From positions 14,064,930 through 14,097,429 of the forward strand of contig CM022676.1 in NCBI GenBank assembly GCA_012295275.1: a stretch of 32,500 nucleotides of DNA. The letters run 5' to 3'. The translations under genes were made by a program, and so were the position numbers. The notes under the pieces are model-generated. The model searched no databases. It was not told the origin of the DNA and worked only from the letters and a program-made list of their open reading frames with translations. The stretch's first letter is position 1. Each line of letters opens with the position of its first letter. Source of the DNA: Chrysomallon squamiferum (lineage: Eukaryota > Mollusca > Gastropoda > Neomphalida > Peltospiridae). Positions 14,791 to 27,806 of the stretch are shown piece after piece.

Positions 14791-17700
14791 TTTGAAAATA
14801 TGCACGGTAACGTTAAACAAAAAAGATTTATTAGAAATATACAGTGAAACTCTCAGCAAAAAGAATTATTCAAAAATATACAGGCAACTTTAAACAAAAA
14901 AACGTATATTTAGGAAATATATAGGGTAACTTTAAACAGATAAGTATTATTAGAAATATACAGTAAAACTTTAAACAAAGAAGTATTATTAGGAATATAT
15001 ACTGAGTAACGTTAAACAAAACATGTATTATTAGAAAATACACAAGGTAACGTTCGACGAAAAATATTTATTAGAAAATGTAGAATAACTTTAAACAAAA
15101 ACGATTTACTAGAAATATACACTTACACTTTAAACAAAAAAAGTATTATTAGAAAATATACAGGATAACTTTAAACAAAAACGTATTATTAGAGAATACA
15201 CAGGGTAACTTTAATTAAAAACGTATTATTAGGAATATATACAGGGTAACTTGAAACAAGAACGTATTATTAGAAAATATATGTCATAAATTTAAACAAA
15301 ACACTTTTTATAAGAAAATGTACAGCATAACTTTAAAGAAAAGCATATTATTAGAAACATACATAGAAACTTAAAAAAATGTATTATTAGAAAGTATGCA
15401 GGGTAACTTTAAACAAAACACGAGTTGTTAGAAAATATACAGGTTAATTTTAAACAAAAACGATTTACTAGAAATATACACTGACACTTTAAACAAAAAC
15501 ATATTATTAGAAAATATACAGGATAACTTTAAACAAAAACGTATTATTAGAGAATACACAGGGTAACTTTAATTAAAAACGTATTATTAGGAATATATAC
15601 AGGGTAACAGTAAACAAGAACTTATTATTCGAAAATATATGTCATAAATTTAAGCAAATCATGAGTTGTTAGAAAATATACGGATTAATGTTAAACAAGA
15701 ACGATTTATTAGAAATATACAGCGATACTTTAAATAAAAACGGATTATTAGAAAATATACAGGATATCTTTAAACAAAAATGTATTATTAGAAAATATAC
15801 ATTGTAACTTTAAAGAAAAACTTATTATTACAGTTATACAGTAAAATTTTATACAAAAACGGAAATATACACGTTAACGTTAAACACAAACGTTTTATTA
15901 GAAATATACAGTGAAACTTTAAACAAATATACATTATAAGAAAATCTACAGGGCAACTTTAAACAATGCACCTATTATTAGAAAATATAGAGGACAAATT
16001 TAAATAAACACATATAATTATAAAATATAGTTGATAACTTTAAACAGACTTGTATTATTACAGAACATTCGGGGTAACTTTAAACAACCAACGTATTATT
16101 AGAAAATCTACACGATATCTTTAGACAAAAACATATTATTAGAGAATATATAGGTTAACTTTAAACAAAAGCGAATTATTAGAAATATACAGTGAAACTT
16201 GAACAAAAATATATTATTAGAAAATACACAGGATAATTTTAAACAAAATACGAGTTGTTATAAAATATACAGGATAATAATAAACAAAAACGATTTACTA
16301 GAAATATACACTGACACTTTAAACGAAAACGTATTAATAGAAAATATACAGGATAACTTTAAGCAAAAGCATATTATTAGAAATATACAGTGAAACTTGA
16401 ACAAAAATGTATTATTAGAAACTATATAGCATAACTGTAAACAAAAACGTATTATTAGAGAATACACAGGGTAACTTCACACAAAAGTGTATTATTACAA
16501 TATAGAGTGAAACTTTAAATAAAAACATATTATTAGGAATATATACAGGATAGCTTTAAACAACAAAGTGTTATTCGAAAATATACGTGATAACTTTAAA
16601 CAAAACACGAGTTGTTAGAAAATATACAGGATAACTTTAAACGTATTATTAAAGATATACACTAAAACTTTAAACAAACGATTATTATAAGCAATATGTA
16701 ATTGATAATGTTAACAAATAGAAAATATACAGGTTACTTTAAACAGATACGTATTATTAAAAATATACAGTGAAACTTAAACAAAAATCTATTATTAGAA
16801 AATACGCAGGGTAATTTTAAACAAAGCGCGAGTTGTTAGAAAATATACAGGGTAATATTAAACAGAAACGATTTACTAGAAAACATATAGGAACACTTTA
16901 AAAAACCCAACAAAGTATTACTAGAGAATACATAGGGTAACTTGAAACAAAAACGTATTATTAGAATATACAGTGAAACTTTAAACAAATATGCATTATC
17001 AGAAAATATACAGGACAATTTTAAACTAAACGTCTATTATTAAAAATATAGAGGAAGAATCAACAAATCACATATAATTGGAAAATGTAGATGATAACTT
17101 TAAACAAAAATGTGTTATTAGAAACTATACAAGATAATTTGGAACAAAAATATACTGATAGAAAATAAAAAAAGATAACGTTAAACAAGCATATAGTATT
17201 ATAAAATTATCAGTGAAACGTGAAGCAATAGCACATTATCATAAAGCATACAGGGTAAATTTAAACAAAAATATATTATTAGAATATATAGTGAAACTTT
17301 AAACAACATATTACGAGCAATATATAGAACGCATTATTACAGTTATACAGTGAAACTTTATACAAAAACATATTATGAGCAATATATATAGGGTAACTTT
17401 AAACAGCAACGTATTATTCGAAAATATACGTGACAATTTTAAACAAAACACGAGTTGTTAGAAAATACACAGGTTACTGTTAAACAAAAACGATGTATTA
17501 GAAATGTACAGCGATACTTTAAATAAAAACGCATTATTACAGTTATACAGTGAAACTTTATACAAAAACGTATTATTAGGAAATATGCAGGTTAAAGAGT
17601 TAAAGACAAACGTTTTATTAGAAATATGTAGTTAAACTTTAAACAAATATGCATTTTTAGAAAATATACAGAAAAACTTTAAACAAAAACGTATAGTTAG

Positions 17701-18475
17701 AAAATATACAGTTCGAATTATAACGAAAACGTATTATTAGAACATATACACGATATATTTAGACCAACATGTATTATTTGGAAATATGCAGGTTAACTTT
17801 AAGCAAAAACGTATTATTAGAAAATATACAGGGTAAGTTTAAACAAAAACAAATTATTAGAAATATACAGTAAAACTTAAAACAAAATGTCTTATCAGGA
17901 ATATACATGGTAATTTAAACAAAAACTTACTAATAGAAATTTACACTGTAAGTTTAAACAAAAACGCGTTATTAGAAATATACAGTAAAGTTTTAAACAA
18001 AACGTATTATTAGAAACATACAGTGAAACTTTAAACAGAAACATATTAATAGGAATATATATATATATAGGTGAACTTTAAACAAAAACGTTTTCTTAGA
18101 ATTGTCCTGGGTAAATGTAAACAAAAATGTATCATTAGAAATATACAGTGACATTTTAAACAAAACCGTATTATTAGAAAATATAGATGATCGATTAAAA
18201 CAAAACACATACAATCAGAAAATACAGAGGATAACTTTAAACAAAAACAAATTATTAGAAATGTAAAGTGAAACTTCAAGGAAAATGTTTTATCAGTAAC
18301 TTACAGGGTAATTTAAATAAAAACTTACTAATAAAAATGTACACTGTAACTCTAAACAAAAATGTGTTAGTATAATTGTACTTTAAACATGAATATGTTA
18401 CTAGAATTACAAGGTGTAACTTTATTATATATATAAACAAAAAGTGTGCTGTTAGGAAATATGTGGTTTGCAATT
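14240..18475. repeat. 4.2-kb array of a 40-bp minisatellite
   Basis: Roughly 100 copies of a 40-bp unit, typified by taactttaaacaaaaacgta followed by ttattagaaaatatacaggg. Two alternating subtypes end in tacagtgaaac or tacaggataac. Variant units (cgagttgtta followed by cgatttacta) recur, for example around 15460 and 16290. The block at 15101-15250 repeats at 15460-15605, an offset of 359 bases or nine units, so there is higher-order structure. The array is interrupted by a pure A-run at 14752-14787. Short open frames on both strands are translations of the repeat and are not genes. Confidence 0.9.
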
Positions 18476-19180
18476 TTTTAAACAAACAATGTATATATTG
18501 AAAAAAATGCATTGTGATTACCTTCTTCTTTCTTCTTCTCATTTCGTGACTACTTCTTCTCTCACTTTTTAAATGCTTCTTTTCTTTGTCAAAGTGCCGT
18601 CTGTATCAGATTCCAGTCTGTCTGATTTTTTCTGGACATTTCCTGGATATAATCTTGTACTTACTCGATAATCCAGTTATGATGTAATTTTCGGATGATC
18701 CTTCAGTTTCTCTCCTCGATAATAGGTGCAAGTCTGATGGAATCCTTGGATTTAGTTCCTATGGGATCATTCTTGAATCTGTTTTATCCTTGATAATCTC
18801 TGTGAAATTTTGAATAATCCGTTTTTATTTTCCCTGGTGTCATTTTTTCTTTCTGAAAATACTCTCTCTCTTTGTTTTAGGATTATATCTGTCTTTGTCT
18901 GCTCCTGGATAATCGCTCACGGATTTTCTTCTGAGATGATATTTTTCCGTTTTTGTTTCCCTTCTGGTATCTTTCTATGTATGCTTGTCTGAACGTGTAT
19001 TACTTGTAATTTTTTCCATTCTCCAAATATACTTGTTTTTGTTTCCCTTCCTGGTATAATGGGTGTCTGATGACTCTTTTTCCATCTTGACATCTGAAAG
19101 TGTGATTTCAGCCTCCACTGTTTTATGACTCTCTATCTGACGGCTTACTGTCTGTCTTTTCTACCAGCCCTTCTTTTATC
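18476..19180. other. T/C-rich degenerate region
   Basis: Pyrimidine-rich on the plus strand with a recurring GATAATC-like word (near 18667, 18716, 18791, 18811 and 18908) at irregular spacing. It may be an old decayed tandem array between the 40-bp and 27-bp arrays. No exon with consistent splice signals was seen. Confidence 0.4.
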
Positions 19181-19500
19181 TACTTTTGTTTCTGATGTCC
19201 ATCTGTGTTACTGTTTTGTCTGACCAGCCTACTGTTGGTATCTTTCTCTGACGTCCATCTGTTAGTAGCTTTCTGTGATGCCGTTCTCAATAACATTTTA
19301 CTTTCGGGATGTCGACCTGACGCCCTTCTGCAACTATCTTCGTATGACGCACTACTATTACTATCTTTGTCTGTCGCCCTGCTATTAGCATCTCTCTCTG
19401 TAGCCCTTCTGTTAGTATATTTCTCTGCCGCCCTCCTATTAGGATCTCTCTCTGTCGTCCTTCTGTTCCAGTCTTTTACTCTGTCGACCTACTATTAGCA
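19180..19500. repeat. 27-bp minisatellite, in-frame open
   Basis: Tandem units such as ctgtagcccttctgttagta plus tatttct, about 27 bp, clearest at 19365-19500 and degenerate before. Because 27 is a multiple of three, one plus frame stays open for 97 codons (19205-19498) and reads as a 9-residue repeat like LSVALLLAS. It is most likely repeat-driven and not a gene. Confidence 0.65.
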
Positions 19501-19837
19501 TCTCTACTCTTATCTTTTATTTCCAGCATTATTACTATTTCCAGTACTACTATTATTACTAGCCCTACTATTTCCAACCACTACTATTAGCCTACTATAT
19601 CCAAAGCAGTACTATATTAATATTCCTACTATTTCCAGTACTACTATTATTACTAGCCCTACTATTTCCAGCACCACTATTATTAGTATCCCTACTATTT
19701 CCAACACTACTCCTATTATTAGCCCTACTATTTTCAGTACTACTATTATTACGTTTATCTAACTTATCTTGATGTTCCCCTTAATTTACCTTATTTACCT
19801 GATGACCGACATCACCTGGAACGAGAAAGGAAAGGGA

Positions 19838-19922
19838 AATTATCCGAGCGGAGCAAGGATTTGAACTCCAAGCAGCGAGCGTAGCTAGCGTGAACGCTAA
19901 CCACGACACCATCCGATCTCGG
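19838..19922 (-). repeat. tRNA-like (SINE-type) module, left arm
   Basis: This is the mirror copy on the minus strand: tggtgtcgtggttagcg, then gagttcaaatcc. It points away from the palindrome centre, opposite to the right-arm copy. A few extra bases between the boxes (ttcacgctagc) distinguish it from its partner. Confidence 0.5.
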
Positions 19923-20344
19923 ACGACCAACATACGAAAAGAACTTCTAGTCAATCCTGCGATCGATGTTGTGCAATCGATTTGGAGTTACCTCCCAACA
20001 TGGCGATTATTTGTAGAAGCCGCCATTTTCGGAATTTGCATAATATCCTGCAATACTATAAGAATTATATAACTTACGGGAATAATGACATCATGTTTAT
20101 TTGTAGAAACTATGTAATGGAATTTTTTTTAATTTTATATAAATGTTTATTTCATTAAATATTTTATTTTATATGCTAAATATTAACGAATTTGTGGATT
20201 TATATTTAAAATAGTGAGATAAAATAAAATGAAAATGACGGCTTCTGCAGATAATCGCCATGTTGGGAGATAACCCAAAATCGATTGCACAACACCGATC
20301 GCAGGATTGACTAGAAGTTATTTTCGTATGTTGCTTGTCCGAGA

Positions 20345-20425
20345 TCGGATGGTGTCGTGGTTAGAGTTCTGCTCGCTACGCTCGCTGCTTGGAGTTCAAA
20401 TCCTTGCTCCGCTCGGATAATTTAC
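20345..20425 (+). repeat. tRNA-like (SINE-type) module, right arm
   Basis: TGGTGTCGTGGTTAG (20350-20364) resembles a tRNA A box, and AGTTCAAATCC (20393-20403) a B box (consensus GGTTCRANNCC). They are 43 bases apart, as in RNA polymerase III promoters. No acceptor stem is visible, so this is a tRNA-derived repeat and not a tRNA gene. Confidence 0.5.
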
Positions 20426-20830
20426 CTTTCCTTTCTCGTTCCAGGTAATGTCGGTCATCAGGTAAATTCAGGTGGATATCAAGGTAAGTTAGGTAAACGT
20501 CAACAGTAGTAGAGTTTCGTAATAATAGTAGTACTGGAAATAGTAAGGGTTAGGTAATAATAGTAGTATTTGAAATAGTAGGGCTAGTAATAATAGTAGT
20601 ATTGGAAATAGTAGGAATAGTTTAGATATAATAATAATAATGGGATATAGTAGGGAGGCTAGTTATAAGTAGTAACAGCAATAGAAATGGTATTAATAAT
20701 AGTTGTGGAAATAGTAGAGCTAGTAGTAGTATACTACTGGAAATAGTAGGGCTAGTAATAATAGTAGTATTGGAAATAGTATAAACCTAGTAATAATAAT
20801 AGTAATGGAAATGGTATAGTAATAATAGTT

Positions 20831-21544
20831 GTACTGGATGATATGAAAATAAAATTAAGATAATAATAAATAAATATTCTATAAAATTAATAAATAAATA
20901 AATTAAACAAATGAAATGATGCAATATATCAATAAATAATAATAAGTCGAAGAAGAATAGAATGTTCACATCTTGAAAAAATAGCAATAACAACAGTAAT
21001 AGCTGAGATAATAAGTAATTAGGACAAGAATAATGGCAAATGTTGCAAATATAAATATAGAAATAAATGAAGAAATAGGTAGATAGAGAAATAAAATAAT
21101 GATGAAATACAGAACAAAAAAACAACAACACTCATATCATAAGGAGAAGTAATTTCCTCTGCTGCTAAATTACCTTTGTCTTCTCCACTCTCCAAAATGT
21201 AATATACGAGACTTTCGTCAACTTTATCTGTAACAAAGCAGTAAGAAAAACGAAAATACAGTCACTCACATGCGGACGCAGTTGAATTAAAAACATAAAT
21301 AATAAGATATTAATAATAATAATAATAAGATAAAGGTGACATGGGCTGATGAAGTATATACATTTTAAGATGCTACAGAATGAATATTTTTTTCAATTTT
21401 GAAGAAAATCTCTTACCTGAAAGTTTCTCTCAGAATTTTCTTTCTACAACAAAAACCAATAATTATTCTTATTGTTATGATTATTATTCTTGTTGTTGTT
21501 GTTGTTGTTGTTTCCGTTTTAGTTAATATAAATTCCTATTATAC
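20831..21544. other. AT-rich spacer
   Basis: AT-rich DNA with short TAA and GTT runs. A patch near 21150-21250 is less repetitive (tctgctgctaaattaccttt), but it shows no paired splice signals or domain. No gene is supported. Confidence 0.4.
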
Positions 21545-22190
21545 AGATATAGTCGGATTGTTATAAAGTATTGTTACACAGATATACTGACACTGTTAGT
21601 AAGTGTTATTTCACTGTTACACTGTCATTGTTAGAAAGTGTTATTACACTGATAAACTGTTAATGTTACAGTGTTATTACACAGTATAGTGTCAGTGTTA
21701 TAAAGTGTTATTACACTGATAAACTGTTAATGTTACAGTGTTATTACACTGATATATTGCCACTGTTACAAAGTGTTATTACACAGTATAGTGTCAGTGT
21801 TATAAAGTGTTATTGCAGTGATATATTGCCACTGTTATAAAATTTTATTACACTAGTATACTCTCTTTGTTATAAAGTGTTATTACACAAATATACTGTC
21901 ACTGTTAGAAAGAGTTATTACACTGATACACTGTCACTGTTTTAAAGTGTTATTTCACTTATATACTCTCACTTATATTGATATAAAGTATTATTACACT
22001 GATACCCTGTCATGGTTATAAAGTGTTATTACATTGATGTACTGTCATGTTATAAAGTGTTATTACATCGATACCCTGTGACTGTTATAATGTGTTATTA
22101 CACAAATATACTGTCACTGTTATAAAGTGTTATTACACTGATGTACTGTCACTGTTATAAAGTTTTATTGCACTGATGTACGTTTAGTAA
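21545..22190. repeat. 35-bp minisatellite
   Basis: About 18 tandem copies of a unit near 35 bp: cactgttataaagtgttatt followed by acactgatatactgt. Copies vary by substitutions and a few bases of length. No open frame or transposon feature is present. Confidence 0.85.
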
Positions 22191-22995
<805 letters not shown>

Positions 22996-23712
22996 TCAAT
23001 ACACAACCCAGTTATTAAGTTTAGTTTCCTCTCTGTCTGAGCTATCACTGGAACAGTCATCAGATATTTCACACTGTCCACACACTGAACTCTGTCTCAC
23101 GTTCTCAACATTTTTGTATGTTTCTGATCTCGGCTCATCGCAATCACCTACTGTTTCATTTGTATCAAATTCTGCAGATACTGAATTTTATTTCATCTTG
23201 TTTACCTCTGTATGCAACATCGATGTTTCACCTAGATACCTGTTTGTTTTGTTTTTTCCTTTTTCAGACTTTGCAGAACTCTGTTTAGTTACAGCTGTAT
23301 GCTCATCCGATGAACTGTGATTAACTTCTTTATTTTCAGCGTGAACATTTTACTATATTTATTATTCTTTTTAACAGATCAGAACAAATATATGAAATCG
23401 ACGTTGTTGTCAACGTCTGATTGTGTGTTCAAAAGTGATACGCCAGTGTCATAATCATGTTTTTCGACTTCGTTTTCTTTCTCTTCATTTATTTCAGCTT
23501 TGTCCCTGTATTCCTCATCACTTTGTGTTTGAAATATTTGTACATTTACATCTACGTTACAGACATCTCACAAACCTGACTTTTTTCTCTTTTCTTTTCC
23601 TGTATACTGCATTCTTCAATGTCATCTTCTTTTACGTTTCTTTTCACACCGAAGTTTGAAATCTCAGTTTCTTGTTGGTGTCTAAAATGTCATTTTGTTC
23701 ATTATTTTCAGG
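22996..23712 (-). pseudogene. Decayed extension of the gene A cytoplasmic tail
   Basis: Immediately after the gene A stop, the minus strand holds a chain of acidic, Ser/Glu-rich open blocks in changing frames. The first runs on in the gene's own frame (PENNEQNDILDTNKK). Then come blocks ending at stops 23552 (includes ETEISNFGVKRN and KEDDIEECSIQ), 23379 (includes VQIFQTQSDEEYRDK and DYDTGVSLLNTQSD), 23188 (includes HSSSDEHTAVTKQSSAK) and 22996 (includes CEISDDCSSDSSDREE). Their composition matches exon 8 and not the AT-rich surroundings. The simplest reading is a once longer tail, about 200 residues more, broken by a stop and several frameshifts, which now serves as 3' UTR. Alternative tail exons or assembly errors are other options. 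Confidence 0.5.
23187..23334 (-). terminator. Candidate polyadenylation signals for gene A
   Basis: AATAAA occurs on the minus strand at 23334-23329 and again at 23192-23187, about 380 and 520 bases past the gene A stop. AT-rich DNA makes chance matches common, so these are candidates only. Confidence 0.25.
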
Positions 23713-23996
23713 CTAATCCTCTATAAACTTAAAGTCTGTAAAACAATCAAAATCGTCATCTGACACTGACTTTATTTCTGTCACGACAGAGTTGTCTCCC
23801 ATTTCAGTTTCTTCCATCATTATGTTATTTGTGTTGTCTCCCCTTTTAGTGGCTTCAAAATCTACAGAACTGTGAGAAACAGGATTACAGATTTCCAAAA
23901 TGTTTGGATTGTAATAGAAAACTGATTCTTGTTCATACGTCACGGACATGTCTTCACCTTGTAAACTCCCAGTACACAGTTGACTTTCTTCCATAG
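23713..23996 (-). CDS. Gene A exon 8: acidic cytoplasmic tail and stop
   Basis: The exon starts after acceptor ...attaatatttcag and ends at a TAG at 23715-23713. The 94 residues are acidic and Ser/Thr-rich, with tyrosines in VTYEQE (540) and FYYNPN (547, 548). These could be phosphorylated, but none fits an ITIM or ITAM. The C-terminus reads DDDFDCFTDFKFIED. Coding-like acidic sequence continues beyond the stop in other frames, so the present stop may be a recent truncation. Confidence 0.75.
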
Positions 23997-24651
23997 CTGA
24001 AATATTAATAAACAAATAATAAATAAAAACAATCAAACAAATAATGAAAGGAAGAAGCAAATAATTAAATAATTAACTAAATCAGTAAGCAAGTAAATAT
24101 GTTAATAAATATATACATGAATAAACAATCCTATTTTGTTACATAATATATTTTCTTATTTCATTAAATGATATACAATCCTTTTTCATTAATAAATAAA
24201 TTATGCTGCTTTTTTTACATAAAATATTTTATTATTTTATTATATAATATGCTATCCTATTTGATTACAAAATGTAATAGTCTATTTCATTATCAAATGT
24301 AACATTATATGTCATTAAATAATGTTTTATACTGTTCTGTATAAACCTATCCTCATTCTCCTAGAATGTTATGATATTTAATATCCAGTTTCTACACGTA
24401 ATTTTAGTACAATCCAATTTTGCTACTGTATCGTTTAACGTGATTTCTCACAGTGTTTGCAAGGTTTACCTTTGTTTTTGCGATGTATTTTCCAGGTGCT
24501 CACAAAGCAAACAATGAATACGACTATAATTATCACCATGACACCGACTGCAGTGTCCACTAGAGACATCACACTGGACGTCAGACTCAGAGTTGTTTCT
24601 GTAAACATAACAGACTCGTTCTAGCACGTTCATTTACATCAGTGAACTCAG

Positions 24652-24686
<35 letters not shown>

Positions 24687-27600
24687 CACAACAGTTAGAC
24701 TCGTTCTAGCACGTTCATTTACATCAGTAACTCAGATGTGTGTGTGTGTGTGTGTTCGTGTGTGTGTGTGTAAACATAACAGTTAGACTCGTTCTAGCAC
24801 GTTCATTTACATCAGTAACTCAGATGTGTGTGTGTGTGTGTGTCATGTTATACTCGTTCTAAATTTATATCAGTTGTTGTTATTTCAAAACAGTTAGACT
24901 CGTTCTAGCACGTTCATTTACATTTCAGTGAGTGACTCAGATTGTGTGTGTGTATAAACATAACAAAGTTAGACTCGTTCTAACACACAATTTACATCAG
25001 TATACTCAGATGTGTGTGTGTGTGTGTGTGTGTCGTTCTAGCATGTTCATTTCACATCAGTAACTCAGATGTGTGTGTGTGTGTGTGTGTGTAAACACAA
25101 CAGTTAGACTCGTTCTAACACATTCATTTACATCAGTAACTCAGATGTGTGTGTGTGTTTTCGCGTGTGTATGTGTAAACATAACAGTTAGACTCGTTCT
25201 AAAGTTTCATTTACATCAGAAATAAGATGTATGGGTGTGTCTGTACTTGACTGAGTCTAAATATGTATAGAATGTGTATATGTATATCGGTTATTTCAAA
25301 ATGTGATATTTTCGTTGGAAAGCCATTTCGTTGACTATTTTTCTGCTACAATATATATCACTGTAGTTGTGAACACAAGTACACTTGTATGAAGTGGAAA
25401 GGACTGCTACTTGAAGTGTCAGGAAGTCAGCAGTCAGTAACTCTGAAGTGTTCTATTACAGCTTAACTACTTCCGTAGATGAATGAATGCGTCTTGTGAT
25501 AAAGATAATATAGTGATGTAGATACGCACTTATATATTACAAACACGGAACATACATAGATTCATGCATACATATATACATACATTTGAATACACATACC
25601 CAAATACATACATACATTCATACATATATACGTTCATACATACATACATGCATGCATACATAAATACTACTTACTTACATAGATATACATACATACATAC
25701 ATACATACATACATACATACATGCATACATACATATATATACATACAAATACTCAAGATATGTGCACAAAGACATTTACCTTTGAAACTGCTGATGAAAA
25801 CACTGGAAACTGGCACATCGTTCTCTGTAAAAATTAGACATTCATTACTATATCTTGGTTATCTCCCTGTACGAAAAGGAATAAGAGACGCAAATAGAAA
25901 AAAAACAAAGAGAGAGATACATAGTACGAAATAGAGTTGTACATACACAGAGACATAGAAAGAGAGGGAAAGAGAGACACATAGAGAGAGAGAGAGAGGG
26001 AGAGAGAGAAAGAGAGAGTGTGCTACATCTCTGAATGATTGTTTAAATATGTGTGTACACGCACACACACACGCACACATGTACACACACATTCGTAATA
26101 TTCAAGTTTTCTTTACCAAATGCAGTTGATAAAAATGTACAAACAAACAAATAAATAAATAAAATAAAATAAAATAAAATAAAATAAAGCTATACTTACG
26201 TCTATTTGTCGTGATATGCAAAATGTATAAATGTGTGTAGAATTTACTGCATCCATTTTCATTGCAAACGTGTAATATGTACAGACCACTGTCACGATCT
26301 TGAGCATTCACTATCACTAGTGACATCTTGTAAGCAGCATTTTCTACAGCTACGTTGTGAATGTCGACGTTCCACTCAGTACAGCTCCCTGTTCTGTTCT
26401 CTCCATGTCCGTTTGTCCACGTGTACGATGTGATGCTGTCGTAAGAAAATATTATCTTTTCTAAGCTGATGTTCTCACCTCTAACAACTGAGATGGTCTC
26501 ATTGTGTTGCGCGTCTCCCACTAAAACTGGTTTCTCTGTAAACACAGAATTAAAATCAAATAAAAATACTTTTTATATCTGTGTGAGTCAGAGTTTAATG
26601 TGGTATCCAGTCTTTCATTACTAATAAAGTATTAAAAGAAAAAAAAAAAAAATCGCTGAATTCTACCAACCGAAAGGAGACACTGCAGAGTATTGACTAA
26701 AATGAAATAAATTCTGAGGGTTTTCTTCATAGACACTATTTTCATTTATAGTTGAACAAAAGTCTACGATTTCAGTTTGTCATCTGACCTTTATTTTCCT
26801 GTGCCGCTCTCATACATAGTTTCATGTTTCATTATGTTTATGAAATAAAACATGAACACAGATAAATAGATAGATAGATAGACAGATAGATATATAGATA
26901 GATAGATAGATAGATAGATAGACAGATAGCTCGATAGAGAGATAGACAGATAGATAGACAGACAAACAAACAAACAGACAGACAGAAAGACAAATAAATA
27001 AAGAAAGAAAGAACAGTAATAATTCGAGGTAAAAATAATTCTGACCAGTTAGTTTTATGAAAGTTTCTCCAGTTTGTTTTGAATTAATTCCCAGAATTCC
27101 ATTTGATACTTCACACACGTAAATTCCGTCATCTTGATAATCGGGATTTTTGATGATGAGTTTGTATTTGTTGTGTGTTACAAGCTCGCCTTCTACTCTC
27201 CTGATCACGTGCTGTCCCACAGCATGAGTGAAAGGTGAGAAAGTGAAATTCTCAGGTTTTCCAGTCGCCAGACACGTGACTGTCAAAGTTTTGTGTTCTG
27301 TGTTATATTCGTGATACACCGAGACGACAGGAGCGTCTGTTCGAAATAATTAGCAACACAACAACAACAACAACATTATCAAACAATATCATCAACAACA
27401 ATCAACAACAACAATAACAACAACAACATCAACAATTATTACAATATTAATTACAATTTAATATTAATAAACATTATTAAAACAACAATACAAAAACAAC
27501 ATCAAACGTCAAATGGAACAACGACAAAACTAAACAACAACATCAATAATATCAATAATAAACAACAATAATAATAAAAATAATAAAGTAAAACAATAAC

Positions 27601-27717
27601 AGCAAATAAAAAACTAATAATACAAATAATAATAATAATAATAATATAATAATAAAATAATAATAATAATCAAAAACAACAATAATGATGATCATGACGA
27701 TGATGATGATGATGATG

Positions 27718-27806
<89 letters not shown>

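Larger units (their letters stand above)
19515..20830. repeat. Giant inverted repeat (foldback element) with flanking inverted minisatellites
   Basis: The left arm 19751-20030 and right arm 20231-20500 are reverse complements over about 270-280 bp with few mismatches, around a 200-bp AT-rich loop. Outside the arms, a 33-bp minisatellite (tattactagccctactattt type) at 19515-19750 is mirrored by its complement (ggaaatagtagggctagtaa type) at 20501-20830. The paired structure thus spans about 1.3 kb. Transcribed RNA would fold into a long hairpin. It could be a foldback transposon, or two copies of a tRNA-derived repeat inserted head to head. No target duplication was identified. Confidence 0.85.

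Noticed and set aside
16199-18279. Several open frames within the 40-bp array
   Set aside because: They are translations of the repeat in different frames, with FLFK- and CFCLK-like periodicity.
20340-20420. A true tRNA gene in the palindrome arm
   Set aside because: A and B boxes are present but there is no paired acceptor stem or anticodon arm. A tRNA-derived repeat fits better.
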